64,000 bases of DNA from positions 1 through 64,000 of the forward strand of contig WTXG01000055.1 in the NCBI GenBank assembly GCA_022496185.1, given 5' to 3'. The DNA is from Multifurca ochricompacta. Its lineage: Eukaryota; Basidiomycota; Agaricomycetes; Russulales; Russulaceae. This document shows, piece after piece, positions 11,069 through 22,460 of this stretch (position 1 is the stretch's first letter; the number at the start of each line of letters is the position of its first letter). The translations under genes and the position numbers were made by a program. The notes under the pieces were generated by a model. The model worked only from the letters and a program-made list of their open reading frames with translations. It did not search any database and was not told the origin of the DNA.

Positions 11069-11550
11069 CTGGCTCGACCCCATCGGCCTGGGCAAGAGCA
11101 CTACATGTAACTTCTGTGTACACTAGTCGATTCAAATCGTTGAAAATACCAGTACATTTTGAAACTACACAGAAGATGGCCAACCGAGACGTATTGGTGG
11201 ACTCTGGAGCCACTGATAATTTCATTAGCCAGCGACTCGTAAAAGTCCTGGGATTAGGGACACTCATGCTCCCTCAAGAAAAAAACATTTGGAACATAGA
11301 TGGGACAGCCAACAAGGCGGGGAGGATCACACACTATACCGACCTAAGTATACAGGTCGGGGAAGATACAAAGACAATCCGCTTCCTCATCACTGATCTC
11401 GGGACCGAAGACCTTATCCTAGGATATCCCTGGCTTGCGGCCTTTGAGCCAAAGATAAACTGGACAGATGCAACCATGAGTAAAGAATTCTACCCTGTCA
11501 TCATTACGTCCCTGGGGTATGATTATGCGGTACGACACCCTGCCATCTGA
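10990..11550 (+). CDS. pol: Gypsy-B aspartic protease
   Basis: A retropepsin-type protease region at the start of Pol. The catalytic motif is VDSGATDNFI (about 11200). The second hallmark, typically ILG, appears as DLILGYPWLAAFEPKINW (about 11410-11460), which is the usual junction into RT in fungal Gypsy elements. The frame overlaps gag by about 79 bp in another phase, consistent with a frameshifted Gag-Pol arrangement or with decay. It ends in TGA at 11548-11550, before RT. Confidence 0.82.
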   Translation: MGKYDEGKRGSARYSSGKGICQKGFLTGSTPSAWARALHVTSVYTSRFKSLKIPVHFETTQKMANRDVLVDSGATDNFISQRLVKVLGLGTLMLPQEKNIWNIDGTANKAGRITHYTDLSIQVGEDTKTIRFLITDLGTEDLILGYPWLAAFEPKINWTDATMSKEFYPVIITSLGYDYAVRHPAI

Positions 11551-11559
11551 GCCATTGTT

Positions 11560-13380
11560 ATGGGAGAACGAGCTACATGGGATGATCTAGAGTCCAGTGA
11601 TCGAGTATACTGCTATACAACAAAGGCTTCCGAGTTGGCGCAAAAAGCAATGGAGGGGCAGGAAGCCAAGACCTTTGAAAACACCGTCCCCAAAGAGTAC
11701 CAAGTCACTACAAGGTATTCTCTGAAGAAGAATCTCAACGATTTCCACCTTCACGACCCTGGGACCACGCCATCGATTTCATACCAGATACTCCCCCAGC
11801 TATCGACTGTAAAATTTACCCACTGTCACAAAAAGAACAGGAGGCGTTGACCGCTTTTCTGGAAGAACATCTTGCCAAAGGTTACATTTGTCCATCAAAA
11901 TCACCCTATGCGTCACCTTTCTTCTTTATTAAGAAGAAAGACGGCAAGCTACGTCCAGTGCAAGATTACCGAGAATCAATGCCTATACAGTCCGAAATAC
12001 CTATCCTCTCCCACTCATACCAGAACTCATCGATACTATGAGAGACAAAGCGTTATTCTCCAAAATGGATATTCGTTGGGGATATAACAATATACGTATT
12101 CGTGAAGGAGATCAGGGAAAAGCCGCATTCAAGACCAACCAAGGGCTTTTTGAACCTAACGTCATGTTTTTTGGATTGACCAACTCCCCGGCGACATTCC
12201 AAGCAATGATGAACCACATATTCCAGAGCTCATACTGACCGGAGAAGTGGTTGTTTACATGGACGATATCTTGGTTGCCACCAAAGACGATCTCCCTCAT
12301 CATCGAGCCCATGTCCATCAGGTCTTGGATATCCTACACGACCATGATCTTTACTTAAAACCAGCAAAATGCTCCTTTGAACAAAAGAGCGTGAGTACCT
12401 AGGAGTCATACTAGAGGGAGGACGCGTACGCATGGATCCAGTCAAAGTACAGGGAATTAGGGAATGGCCAACACCCACGAGCATCAAGGATGTCAGGTCT
12501 TTTATCGGGTTTTGTAACTTCTATCGGCGCTTTGTCAAAGGATTCTCGGGAATTGCTCGTCCGCTGAACGACCTCCTGAAAAAAGACACGCCATGGCATT
12601 GGGATACACCCCAACAGGAAGCATTTGAACGGATTAGAGACATTGTAGGAGCAGAACCGGTACTCATTCAACCAGATCTAAACCGACCTTTCGAGCTAGA
12701 AGTAGACGCTTCCCACTTTGCAAATGGAGCTGTGCTGTACCAACCGACGACGCACAGATCCTGCACCCAGTAGCGTACTATTCAGAGACCTTCTCCCCAG
12801 CCGAACGAAATTATGACATCTGGGACAGAGAGTTGCTTGCCATTGTCAAAGCCCTACGTCACTGGCGACCTTATCTGGCTGGCGCCTCACACAAAACTGT
12901 TATCCACACGGACCATTCCAACTTGCTGTACTGGAAGGAACCTCACAAAATCAGTGACGAGTGGCACGAGAGGTTTTAGAGCTCGAGGAATACAATTTTA
13001 CCCTGAAACATATTGCAGGAAGCCGTAATGCGCGAGCAGATGCATTGTCACCAGACCAGACATGCATACTGGAGAGGACGACAATAATAACATCGTGGTC
13101 CTCCCGGAAGAAGTGTTCACACGAACTGCCGTGGTCAGCCTCCACGACATGGATTTATGGGCACAAGTCTCACAGAATATGAACCAAGAACTCTGCCAAT
13201 CATGGGCCGACGCACATAACTTAAAGGAAATCAACGGCCTATGGTGGAAAGACGGAGATCGACTTGTTGTCACCGGTGGCGACAACATTAAGAGGGGGGT
13301 GATCCATTTTCACCACGACCTCCCCTCTGCTGGCCACCCTGGCATGCCAACACCTACACCCTCACTAAACGAGATTACTG
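11560..13380 (+). pseudogene. pol: Gypsy-B reverse transcriptase and RNase H
   Basis: The RT is broken into at least four frames. Recognisable pieces are [20 protein letters not shown] (about 11908), FSKMDIRWGYNNIRI (12055, with the first catalytic D), the region around FFGLTNSPATFQ (12168), and YMDDIL (about 12257). The RT thumb/connection follows at 12432 (VQGIREWPTPTSIKDVRSFI). RNase H is recognisable from [18 protein letters not shown], with more pieces to about 13050 (ARADALS). The last part (13062-13394) leads into the integrase zinc-binding region. Confidence 0.85.
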
Positions 13381-14561
13381 GTGGCCCAACATGAAACCGA
13401 TGTCGAAGACTATGTGAAAGGATGTGCGGCATGTCAAGCAAACAAGATCAACACACATCCAAAAGTCCCACCAATATACCCCATCACGCCTACCGCATCG
13501 ACCCCATTCCAGACCATTGCTATGGATTTCATAGTCAAACTCCCTAAGTCACAAGGGTTCGACTCCATCCTTACGATCACCGACCATGACTGTTCGAAGG
13601 CAGCCCTTTTCATACCCTGCAAAGAAACGATCACAGCCGAAGGAGTGGCAAAACTATATCTTGATCATGTTTACCGCCACTACGGACTCCCCCAGAAGGT
13701 CATCTCCGATCGAGACACTCGGTTTACATCGGCATTTGCACGAGCCCTGTGCAAAACATTAAATATCACACAGAACATATCCACAGCATACCACCCACAG
13801 ACCGACGGACAGTCGGAACGTACCAACCAGTGGCTAGAACAGTATCTGCGGTTCTGGTGTAATAGACGACAGGATGACTGGGCCCAATGGCTCTCCACAG
13901 CAGAGTTCCCCACAACTCCTGGCCCAATGGGACAACAAAGACTACCCCATTCTCCCTTATCATGGGCTGGACCCCGCGAACCACATGGGTAGATAAGCCC
14001 ACCAATGTACCATCCGTAACCCAGCGTATCGACCAATGGAAGGAGTTACGACAATCGGCCAATGAGAATCTGCTGAAGGCGCAAGAGCTCTTATCGGCAC
14101 TGCCTCACAAGTTCACACCGTATCAGGCCAATGAATGGGTCTGGCTCGAAGGGAAGAACATTCATACGTCACATCCCTCTGCCAAGCTAGCGCCCCGACG
14201 TCACGGACCTTTCCAGATCAGAAGGAAACTGTCGGATGTTTCATATGAACTTGAACTCCCTGAGAAATGGAAGATCCATCCGGTCTTCCATGCACGGTTA
14301 CTGACCCCGTACAAGGAAACTTCCATGCATGGTGGAAACTTCCCAAGACCACCACCTGACCTCGTTGATGGAGAAGCGGAGTGGGAAGTGGATCGCATTC
14401 TGGACTCGTCCCGAAGAGGCCGAGGGCGCAAGTTACATTACCTGATCAAGTGGAAAGGATTCCCAGACTCTGACAGTTCGTGGGAACCCGCCGGGAATAT
14501 CTTCGCTCCGGCCCTTATCACGGAGTTCCACTTACGACACCCCCAAGCGCCCAAAACATAG
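13381..14561 (+). pseudogene. pol: Gypsy-B integrase with chromodomain
   Basis: HHCC end: CAACQANKINTHPKVPP. Catalytic core: AMDFIVKLPKS (first D), VISDRDTRFTS (second D) and QTDGQSERTNQ (E). A one-base shift near 13915 moves the frame to 13887-14561, which holds the GPF module (RRHGPFQIRRKLSDV) and a chromodomain (WEVDRILDSSRRG, LHYLIKWKGFPDSDSSWEPA). The frame stops at 14559-14561, 78 bp before the third ORF. The chromodomain class is known for integration into heterochromatin. Confidence 0.88.
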
Positions 14562-14638
14562 TTAAAAGGAGACGATTCTCAGCCTCAGATAAATCCCCAG
14601 AACAACGCTTTACCAGCAACGTCCTATATCCATTAAAC

Positions 14639-15830
14639 ATGTCTTCTTCCTCCTTTATCGCTGCCTCTGCCGCGTCGACGCCTTCGCCGCCACCCATGTC
14701 GTGGTGGAAGCTTTCCCCTCCGCTCACCCTTCCACACGTCCCTGCTCTCCCATTGACTACGAGGCCGCAGAGGAACGAGTCAAAAACCAGTCACCAAACC
14801 CCAACGACGACTTCGACCACTCTGAAGAACCACACCCGAACGACCTCGTCGGCATGGAGCAGGATGACAAGTTCCCGAGTTCCCTTTCTTCACCAACAAC
14901 CCGAACTCCTCCATGTACTTCCCGCTTGAAATCACGATGGCTGATGGAACGAAGGAAATAGCTAAGTACATCTTTTACACCAATGGAGGGATGGACGTCG
15001 CAGGATGCATGAAGAAAGATGGGCCTGTTTACGGGCCCCCGTCTATTTGGAAGAACGGTACACGGGACGTCTCCATCACACAATGAGTGATGAACAGCTA
15101 GGGCACCTTGCAGCTGACGACCCTCGAGCATTTGCGATTGATGAAGTACTGAACGACATGCGCCTTCCCGTCTCAAAGCTGAGGTAATGAGACTGCGGAA
15201 GACTCTCACACTGCGCACCACGTTGAACACCCAGTACAAGGAGTATGCGAAACAGATGACGAGGCTCACGAGAGGGATGTTCCAAGTAGAACAGGAGTTG
15301 ACAGAAATCCGGAAAAGACTAGAGAAGGGGGATGCATACCAGACTATCGCGGAAAGGTACGCAGACACTTACGCGCGGCCCCTCCCACCACGATCACTAG
15401 GAGCTGCACCACAATTACTGCCAACCGGTTTGAGATGCCGCGGATGCACGAGAACCCCCGAGGAGAGACATGCTGGCGATGTGATAGCAAGTATCACATT
15501 AGTTGGAATTGCCCCCTTAATCGCAAGTGGTGCCGTCATTGCCGCAGTAACCTACACTGGAGCCGATTCTGTATCTTCCGCCGCATGGGAGTCGCCCCAA
15601 CAATTGTCAACCCTTCGGGATGGTGTGGTAAATGCCTACGCCACAATGCAGGTCATCGCGAGTTAGACTGCCCGGTTTACGACATGTGCCCCCAGTGTGG
15701 ACGACGTGGCCCCTACGGCTTCCTGCGCACGCACCAATGCGCGGCCGACGAGACGTATACCATGGGAGATCGAAACTTGGCGGATGATTACGTGGACCTG
15801 GTGCAGGATGATGATGGTGCGCGTTTCTAG
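14639..15830 (+). pseudogene. Gypsy-B third ORF, zinc-knuckle protein
   Basis: This reading unit of about 390 codons lies between integrase and 3' LTR, where env-like or accessory genes sit in some retroelements. The start is ATG at 14639 (MSSSSFIAASAASTPSPPP). Compared with Gypsy-C it has one-base losses near 14865, 15040, 15168 and 15425. Order of parts: Ser/Pro-rich N-terminus, acidic linker, a conserved block (YFPLEITMADG, FYTNGGMDVAGCMKKDG, YTGRLHHTMSDEQLGHLAAD), a predicted coiled coil (EYAKQMTRLTRGMFQVEQEL), then four Cys/His clusters (CWRCDSKYHISWNC, WCRHCRSNLHWSRFC, WCGKCLRHNAGHRELDC, CPQCGRRG) and an acidic tail. I do not recognise a family. No signal peptide or membrane segment is seen, so it is not env-like. 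Confidence 0.75.
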
Positions 15831-15861
15831 CTGGGTCAGCTCGAACCAGAAAGGAGGGTGA

Positions 15862-16449
15862 TGTTACGACCAGGGCCAAGTCCCCCACTTTTCTTTACCA
15901 TCCCCAACACGGACCCTTCCCTTCCACCCACCCTCCACTTCTTGATCACGTCCCCATCCTGGGATCCCTCACGTGCCTTACTTCCTTCCCCATGACCACT
16001 GTTTGTATATGCTGACGAGTTGTTTGTACTTGCTTATGTCTTCGTTTATCTCTTATCTCCTTATCTCTAAGACCGGACACTTACTTAATTCCCTATCAGA
16101 AGCTAGGCTCTACGCCCTCTGCTTTCGTATATTTGGGCCCACATGACTCCATTATCTTATCTTTAGATGCTCATTCGATTACGTATATAAGTCCGCTGTA
16201 GCTACATTGTAGACCTCAGACTTGACTTATTGAATACATCGGTGTTTGTCTTCTGGACCTCCCCTTTGAAAGCTTTGACTCGATTGTCTCAGTACTTCTG
16301 GTACTTTCCGCTTACCATCGTCTTAGAGAACAGCCTCTTTGACTTTGACTTCTCATCAACCACTCCAAGGGGCCTCATTGGTCTCTTATCTGATCACGAA
16401 CGAACGCTGTCACACAAGTCATGTGGAATGTCCCGCACCGGACGTAACA
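15862..16449 (+). repeat. 3' LTR of Gypsy-B
   Basis: 588 bp, same length as the 5' LTR, preceded by the purine tract and followed by the TSD base set ATACT. Confidence 0.93.
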
Positions 16450-16722
16450 ATACTGTATTTTAGTTGTGCTTGTATAAAATTGAAAGCAGAATAATAAAAT
16501 AAAAATGGAATAATGAATTATCTTAATCTTCTGAACATAAAATAAGAGTCATTGAGGGATCTTAAGCAGCCACAAATGAATGCATTGTGTATCTTCTTGG
16601 TCCAGGAAGTCCCAGGCCGGGTATCTGAAATGCGCAATGCAAGTAAAGAACTTGCACACGTTTTCACGGGTGACCCACGGGTAACCTGCAGGTTACCTGT
16701 ACCCGTAGTGATGGGTATGGGT
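16450..16722 (+). repeat. Fragment of repeat X (X3), continued
   Basis: Continues the X3 copy interrupted at 8947 (TTTTAGTTGTGCTTGTATAA, then the module ending in AAGTAAAGAACTTGCA). It ends in GTATGGGT (16715-16722), directly abutting hAT1. The missing right end of X3, starting with the same eight bases, is at 59745-59804 beside hAT2. Confidence 0.7.
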
Positions 16723-19700
16723 TAGGGCTGCGCGCCATACCCGTACCCTACGGTATGACGGTGCTGTAGTACGGTGCCATACCCGTACTGTACCAGCTCA
16801 AGTCAATAATCGAGACGGACGGTTACGGGTACGGCAAACGCCGTCCAAACCTGTCAAAAAACGGCCGTAGACGGCATTAGACGGCATAGACGGCATTGAA
16901 TAAATGAGCTTTAATCTTGTAATTAAGCCACCAAAACTCCCCCAATATAGAATCTTTACCTATTTAGATAGCAGATAAGCGTTAGCTAAATATAGTAAAG
17001 ACAAGAGATAAGATAAACTAACTAGTACTCAGTTCAGTTTATGTGGTCAAAACTGAAGTGAACGCTTACAGAGTAGCAACCTTTTATACTGCTCAGAGGA
17101 GCATGACATTAAGTAGAATAAATATAGTTATTTAAATGTGACAAGAAAGAAGGAATGTGTTGTGTGTGCAATGTCTCTGAATCAACTATCTGACGCACTT
17201 TAGATTATCTTATCATAATCATTAGATCAGGAGCCCCGACAATCCAGTCGCTAGCGGCCCATCTCAACAGCCAGTACGCTTCCATTTTTCATGAAGCTAC
17301 TGTTATTATGATTTAATCCAAAGAACAAGGACAATGATCAATTTTCTGTTGACTGCGGTGAGATCGCTGTGTTAAGGAGGCCCCAAGATGCAATAAATAG
17401 ATCCTCTATCCATGTGGTGGAGTCTTACAACTTTGCCTTACCATGACAGATCAGCCCGCCCAAGGACCAGAAGGTCAACAGCTTGATGCATCAAAAACTC
17501 CCAAACCTATTCGACCATGTTCTCACATAAACCAAGGTAGTAAATAGTTCATTCAAGTGAAATTTGAGTGCAGCTATGAAATACTTATCCTTCCAGGTCA
17601 ACGCTCTCGTCCAGTCCGAACCACTGCAGGTACACGATTAGCCGCAGCTATTGCTGTGGAGAAGCTTGATGAGTTTGGGAATCCTGTACAATCATCCCAC
17701 CGGCGCCTCGCACATTCTCTCAAACACAAGACCTCTGTGAAGCGCAAGCAAGCTGTCATGAATGATGTCAATAGTGATGTAGATGATGCTGATTTTAGCG
17801 CTTCTTCTGCTGAGGATGGATCAGATGATCCTAGCAATGCCATGGAAATAAGTAATGAAGAGGTATGAGATATCTTAATGTGATTCCATGGTCAGGTGAA
17901 TTAACAATTTGTAGCTAGCTGATATGTTACCCTCAAAAACCATACCAGAGGTCAGCAACAAAAAGGGCCATGTGCGCATCCTGAAATCAAAGATAAAGAC
18001 GAACCCGATGCCCACACCCCCAACGAAGAAGGCGAGGACTTGTTCTGTCGAGGTTGAGGAGATTGAAGATGAAGATACCCCCCACCGGACTGCAGCAACG
18101 CATACCAGCGTCATTCCAACAAGCTCATTCGAAATCCCTCACCCCAAAAAGGCAAGTTTTGCCTTGCGTTTCTCACATTATTGTCTCATTGTGGGTTTTT
18201 ATAGATGACTGGAAATATAAAAAGGAGTCCAATATATCTATTCTACGAGGTCATCACCAACGGGCCATACAATACCCCAGGAGAAGATGGCGATGTCCAC
18301 TATCGTTGCCTTCATGGCGCTCATAGGATTTGTATGATTAAGAAGACAATGAAATCTAATCTAAGCGGTGCGTTTCTCATCATTTTTTTGCTTATCATTC
18401 CTGATGGATGATGCTTCCCTTAGTACTCATAAATAATCTCCGAGTCCATGTTAGGCCGATGTATCAACTCTACTACATCCTTAAGAATCGTGACGAGCCC
18501 CCAACACCTGACGAGATTGCTATCGCATCTGGAAAAAAGCAACTCGATGGACGCACTGAAGCTGAATACATAAGAAAGCTTGGTAAGTCATCTGAAAACA
18601 TCAAGAAAGCCTTTGAAGACCAGAAAGCCCATGCCACTGTAAGTAATGTTAACTTCTCAAACATTTGGATGTCATGAAGCAATGGTCAGGTTCCATGGGA
18701 TCAAGAAACATTTGAACGGCTCCTCACTGAGTGGATCGTTGCCTGCGACCAGCCGTTTGATGAGGTTGAGAAACCTGAATTCATCAAGATGATGAATTTT
18801 ACACACCACAATGGTGGTCCATTGAATATTCTGAAACACGATGGGATCAAGTGGCGTGTTGTGAAGATGGGTGAGGAAACAATTGAAGGCATTCGCAAAA
18901 TGTTCTCAGTAAGTATTATCTTATTTTCTTCATACCACATATTTATCCATATGAGCAGAATCTCGAGGGGAAGGTGTGCTTGTCACTGGATGCATGGACA
19001 TCGAGCAATCAGTACGCGTTTTTGGCGATTGTTGCACACTATGTAACCAATGATGGGCAACTTGGTTCGTGCTCTTCCCCTCATTCAACTGGCATAATCT
19101 TATCATCCCCTTCCAGAGGAGTTGCTGATTGACTTCCAAGAGCTTACTGGGGAGCATTCAGGAGAGAATATGGCAGAGGCGGTTTGGGCAACACTAGAGT
19201 TATACGGTCTCATTGGAAAGGTGAGTTTCCCATCCTCAGCCTAGAAATGTGTTTCTAATCCATTTGCAGATTATTGCCCTTGTAATGGATAATGCTAGCA
19301 ATAACAACACTCTAGTTAAATCACTGGAGTGGCGATGTCGACAACGGGGGGTACCATTCTCGGCGCAAGATGCACAGTTGCATTGCATGCCGCATACCAT
19401 CCACTTGGCTGCGATCAAGGTATTACATAAAATTATATTTATTACTGTCGTCATATCTAATCTTTAAATGTGAGCTTCTCAAAGGAATTGGGGCGATCTC
19501 AAAGGCTGAAGGGAAAAAAGCCACCATGTGTAGCGGCAACTACCAAGACAACGTTACAATTCCACTCTCGCATGAACATGACAATGATGCAGCAGGTGAT
19601 AGCGAGGACGATGAGAGTGTCATAGACATACCAGACACAGATACTTATACAGCTGATGTCGATGCAGCTGACAGTGCACTGCCTGCTATTGAAAGGGTAA

Positions 19701-20327
19701 GTAATGGGTCCGTTCTTCACCAACTAAACTGTAACATTCTGGTCAGCTTCGGAAAATAATCAAGGCTGTCCGTTCAAGCCCCCAACGTCGTCAATCTTGG
19801 GCTCGTGAAATTCAGTTTGTGCAACTTGAAGGAGGCAGGATGTTAGGTGATTGCACTGCACCACATATACTCATTCTTGATGTGAGAACCTGATGGTCGT
19901 CAACACATCAAATGCTTCGTAAGTTATCATGGTTGTTTGTATGAGGTTTCTGACTGGCATGTTATAGGGCGTGCCCTTGATTATCGCAAAACTATCGACT
20001 CTTATGTTTCTCGAAACAAGGACCTCCATGCCCTTGAACTCAGTAACAGTGACTGGGAATCCATTGCTCTTGTGACATCTTGGCTGAAATCATTTCAAGC
20101 TGCTACTACTGAGATGTCTGCCACAAAAATTCCAATGCTTTCAATGACACATGCCATATTTTGAGGCTTGCAAGATGATATTAGAAATACTCTTCGTGAC
20201 CTTCCTGGCTCGGCGTCACCTAGAATCAAACTCGGTCTCACAGATGCACACCGGAAGCTTAGCAATTATTACTACCAGTATGACGCATCTCCCTTCTACA
20301 CTTGGGCTGCACATGCGTCAATGATTA

Positions 20328-22460
20328 CAGTGCCTCACAAAACTGAGTCAATGTTTTGCACTTTTGCACTGTTTGTTGAATATCACATCAGCCAAAACAA
20401 ATATAAACAAAGTCTTGGTAGACCATAAAAGGTACAAGATAAGGGTTATGTAATGCAACAATAATTATGTAATTCTGATCAAAACCTGTGGAGCTATGCC
20501 CATTTCAAATTAGGGACTCATTGACTCAGTTTTGTGAGTGGGTATCAGAAATATCAGAATCTGATGCTCCACCAAATGTACAGCAACCAATCCTTAATAT
20601 ATGGTTACCATAGTTGTCTTAATATTGATGGGACCTGGAATAGAGCTATTTAACCATGGTTTACATTCCCAGAATATTATAATTTCCCAATGCACCCCAC
20701 CTCCTCTGCTCAGAAAGAAAACATGCTCTCTCTGTTGAACACAGAAGATGTTCGGTGATGCTTCAGGCATCAGGTGATTAGATTAGCTACTTTGTAGATT
20801 AGATTAGATACCGGAGTTTCGGACTTTTACCATATCTTTATTACTTTCTTTCTCACATTCCGCAGTAGCTGACTGATGCACCATGTAACATGTGATTTCT
20901 GTAGTGGCCAATGGCCTTTCTCCCTCATGTTTGTTGTTTGGACTTTGTCCAGCACTTGTGGACTTATTCCCAGTGCACAGACCATCCCTTGGAAGTGTAT
21001 ATAAGGGTGTCTGTTTCGTCTCTTACACTTCAGAGTTTCTTCAACCTCTGAAGTGTAAGTCCTATCTCTCTTACTTACTACCTTACCTTTGACTAACCGT
21101 CTCATGTAGATAACTTGTCCCTCTAGGTGTGTAGTATAGTATAATAGAGTTTCTTCAACCTCTGAAGTATAACTTGTCCCTCTAGCCTAACTCGCTAACT
21201 CACTACAGTCAGTATGCTGTGCACATGCCTGTTTCACACTCTCTGGCCTCTGAAGGTCATTCCACTCACACTATTGCCTCCAGACTCAGCCTCAGCCAGT
21301 CCACAGTCTCTAGGACACTCAGAACCCTCCTTCCCAACCATCAGTCACCTCATTTTGGTCATCTTTCCAAGCTCTCTGCTACCTCTGAACATGCTATCAT
21401 GATACAAATCACCACAGGAAAGGTTGGCAATGCTGTCCAGGCCACAAAGCACATCAATTCCATCATCCCCAACCATGTCTCTTCACAAACTGTGCATTGG
21501 GTTCTTAAACAACATTCATTCAAGGCTGTAACAAAGAAGAAAAGGCCACTACTCTCTGCAGTACATTCCAAGAAACACTTAGCCTTTGCTTTGAAGTACA
21601 GAGAGTGGACTGTGGAGGACTGGCATCTGACCCAAACCTGTTGATTTTGGTCTCATCTGACCAAATCACCCTCTTCCAGTCCTCCATAGTCCAGTTTTGG
21701 TACTTCAAAGCAAAGGCTAAGTGCTTCTTGGAATGTACTGCAGAGAGTAGTGGCCTTTTCTTCTTTGTTACAGCCTTGAATGAATGTTGTTTAAGAACCC
21801 AATGCACAGTTTGTGAAGAGACATGGTTGGGGATGATGGAATTGATGTGCTTTGTGGCCTGGACAGCATTGCCAACCTTTCCTGTGGTGATTTGTATCAT
21901 GATAGCATGTTCAGAGGTAGCAGAGAGCTTGGAAGGATGACCAAAATGAGGTGACTGATGGTTGGGAAGGAGGGTTCTGAGTGTCCTAGAGACTGTGGAC
22001 TGGCTGAGGCTGAGTCTGGAGGCAATAGTGTGAGTGGAATGACCTTCAGAGGCCAGAGAGAGCATGTTTTCTTTCTGAGCAGAGGAGGTGGGGTGCATTG
22101 AGAAATTATAATATTCTGGGAATGTAAACCATGGTTAAATAGCTCTATTCCAGGTCCCATCAATATAAAGATAACTGTGGTAACCATATATTAAGGATTG
22201 GTTGCTGTACATTTGGTGGAGCATCAGATTCTGATATTTCTGATACCCCCTCACAAAACTGAGTCAATGAGTCCCCAATTTGAAATGGGCATAGCTCCAC
22301 AGGTTTTGATCAGAATTACATAATTATTGTTGCATTACATAGCCCTTATGTTGTACCTTTTATGGTATACCAAGACTTTGTTTATATTTGTTTTGGCTGA
22401 TTCAATATTCAACAAACAGTGCAAAAGTGCAAAACATTGACTCAGTTTTGTGAGGCACTG
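20328..22460. mobile_element. Palindromic (fold-back) Tc1-like element, N-terminal type
   Basis: Flanked by TA (20326-20327 and 22461-22462); the undisrupted site is in hAT2 near 57926. Ends: CAGTGCCTCACAAAACTGAG in both orientations. Without the nested LTR the element is about 1622 bp. The left arm (to about 21600) and right arm (from about 21700) are inverted copies of about 760 bp around a 100-bp spacer. Both arms encode the N-terminal half of a Tc1 transposase (HTH part SLSQSTVSRTLRTL, HFGHPSKLSATSEHAI) reading toward the centre. On the minus strand the copy reaches the first catalytic motif VIWSDETKINRFGSD and then runs into the opposite arm. The C-terminal catalytic half is absent, so it is non-autonomous. 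Confidence 0.88.
20733..21238 (+). repeat. Solo Copia-type LTR (506 bp)
   Basis: TGTTGAACACAG...GTTTCACA with the 5-bp TSD CTCTC (20728-20732, 21239-21243). The empty site is in the opposite arm of the palindrome (22055-22065). TATA-like GTGTATATAAGGG near 20995. It contains the double hairpin and the acceptor-like modules TAACTTGTCCCTCTAG (twice). Confidence 0.92.

Larger units (their letters stand above)
8948..16449 (+). mobile_element. Gypsy-B, complete Ty3/Gypsy chromovirus with both LTRs
   Basis: The 7502-bp element has two 588-bp LTRs (8948-9535 and 15862-16449) and a 5-bp TSD ATACT (8943-8947 and 16449-16453). It is inserted in repeat X; the empty counterpart is at about 54641-54660. 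The order is LTR, gag, protease, RT, RNase H, integrase, chromodomain, third ORF, purine tract (AAAGGAGGGTGA), LTR. The coding part has numerous one-base indels and stops although the LTRs are nearly identical. Confidence 0.93.

Noticed and set aside
18660..18690. Stop codon in hAT1 at ATGTCATGAAGC
   Set aside because: It falls inside a probable intron (GTAAGT at 18619 to CAG at about 18688), so it does not affect the protein.
21605..21940. Frame on the plus strand in the right arm of the first palindrome
   Set aside because: Antisense to the transposase N-terminal half; no independent features.
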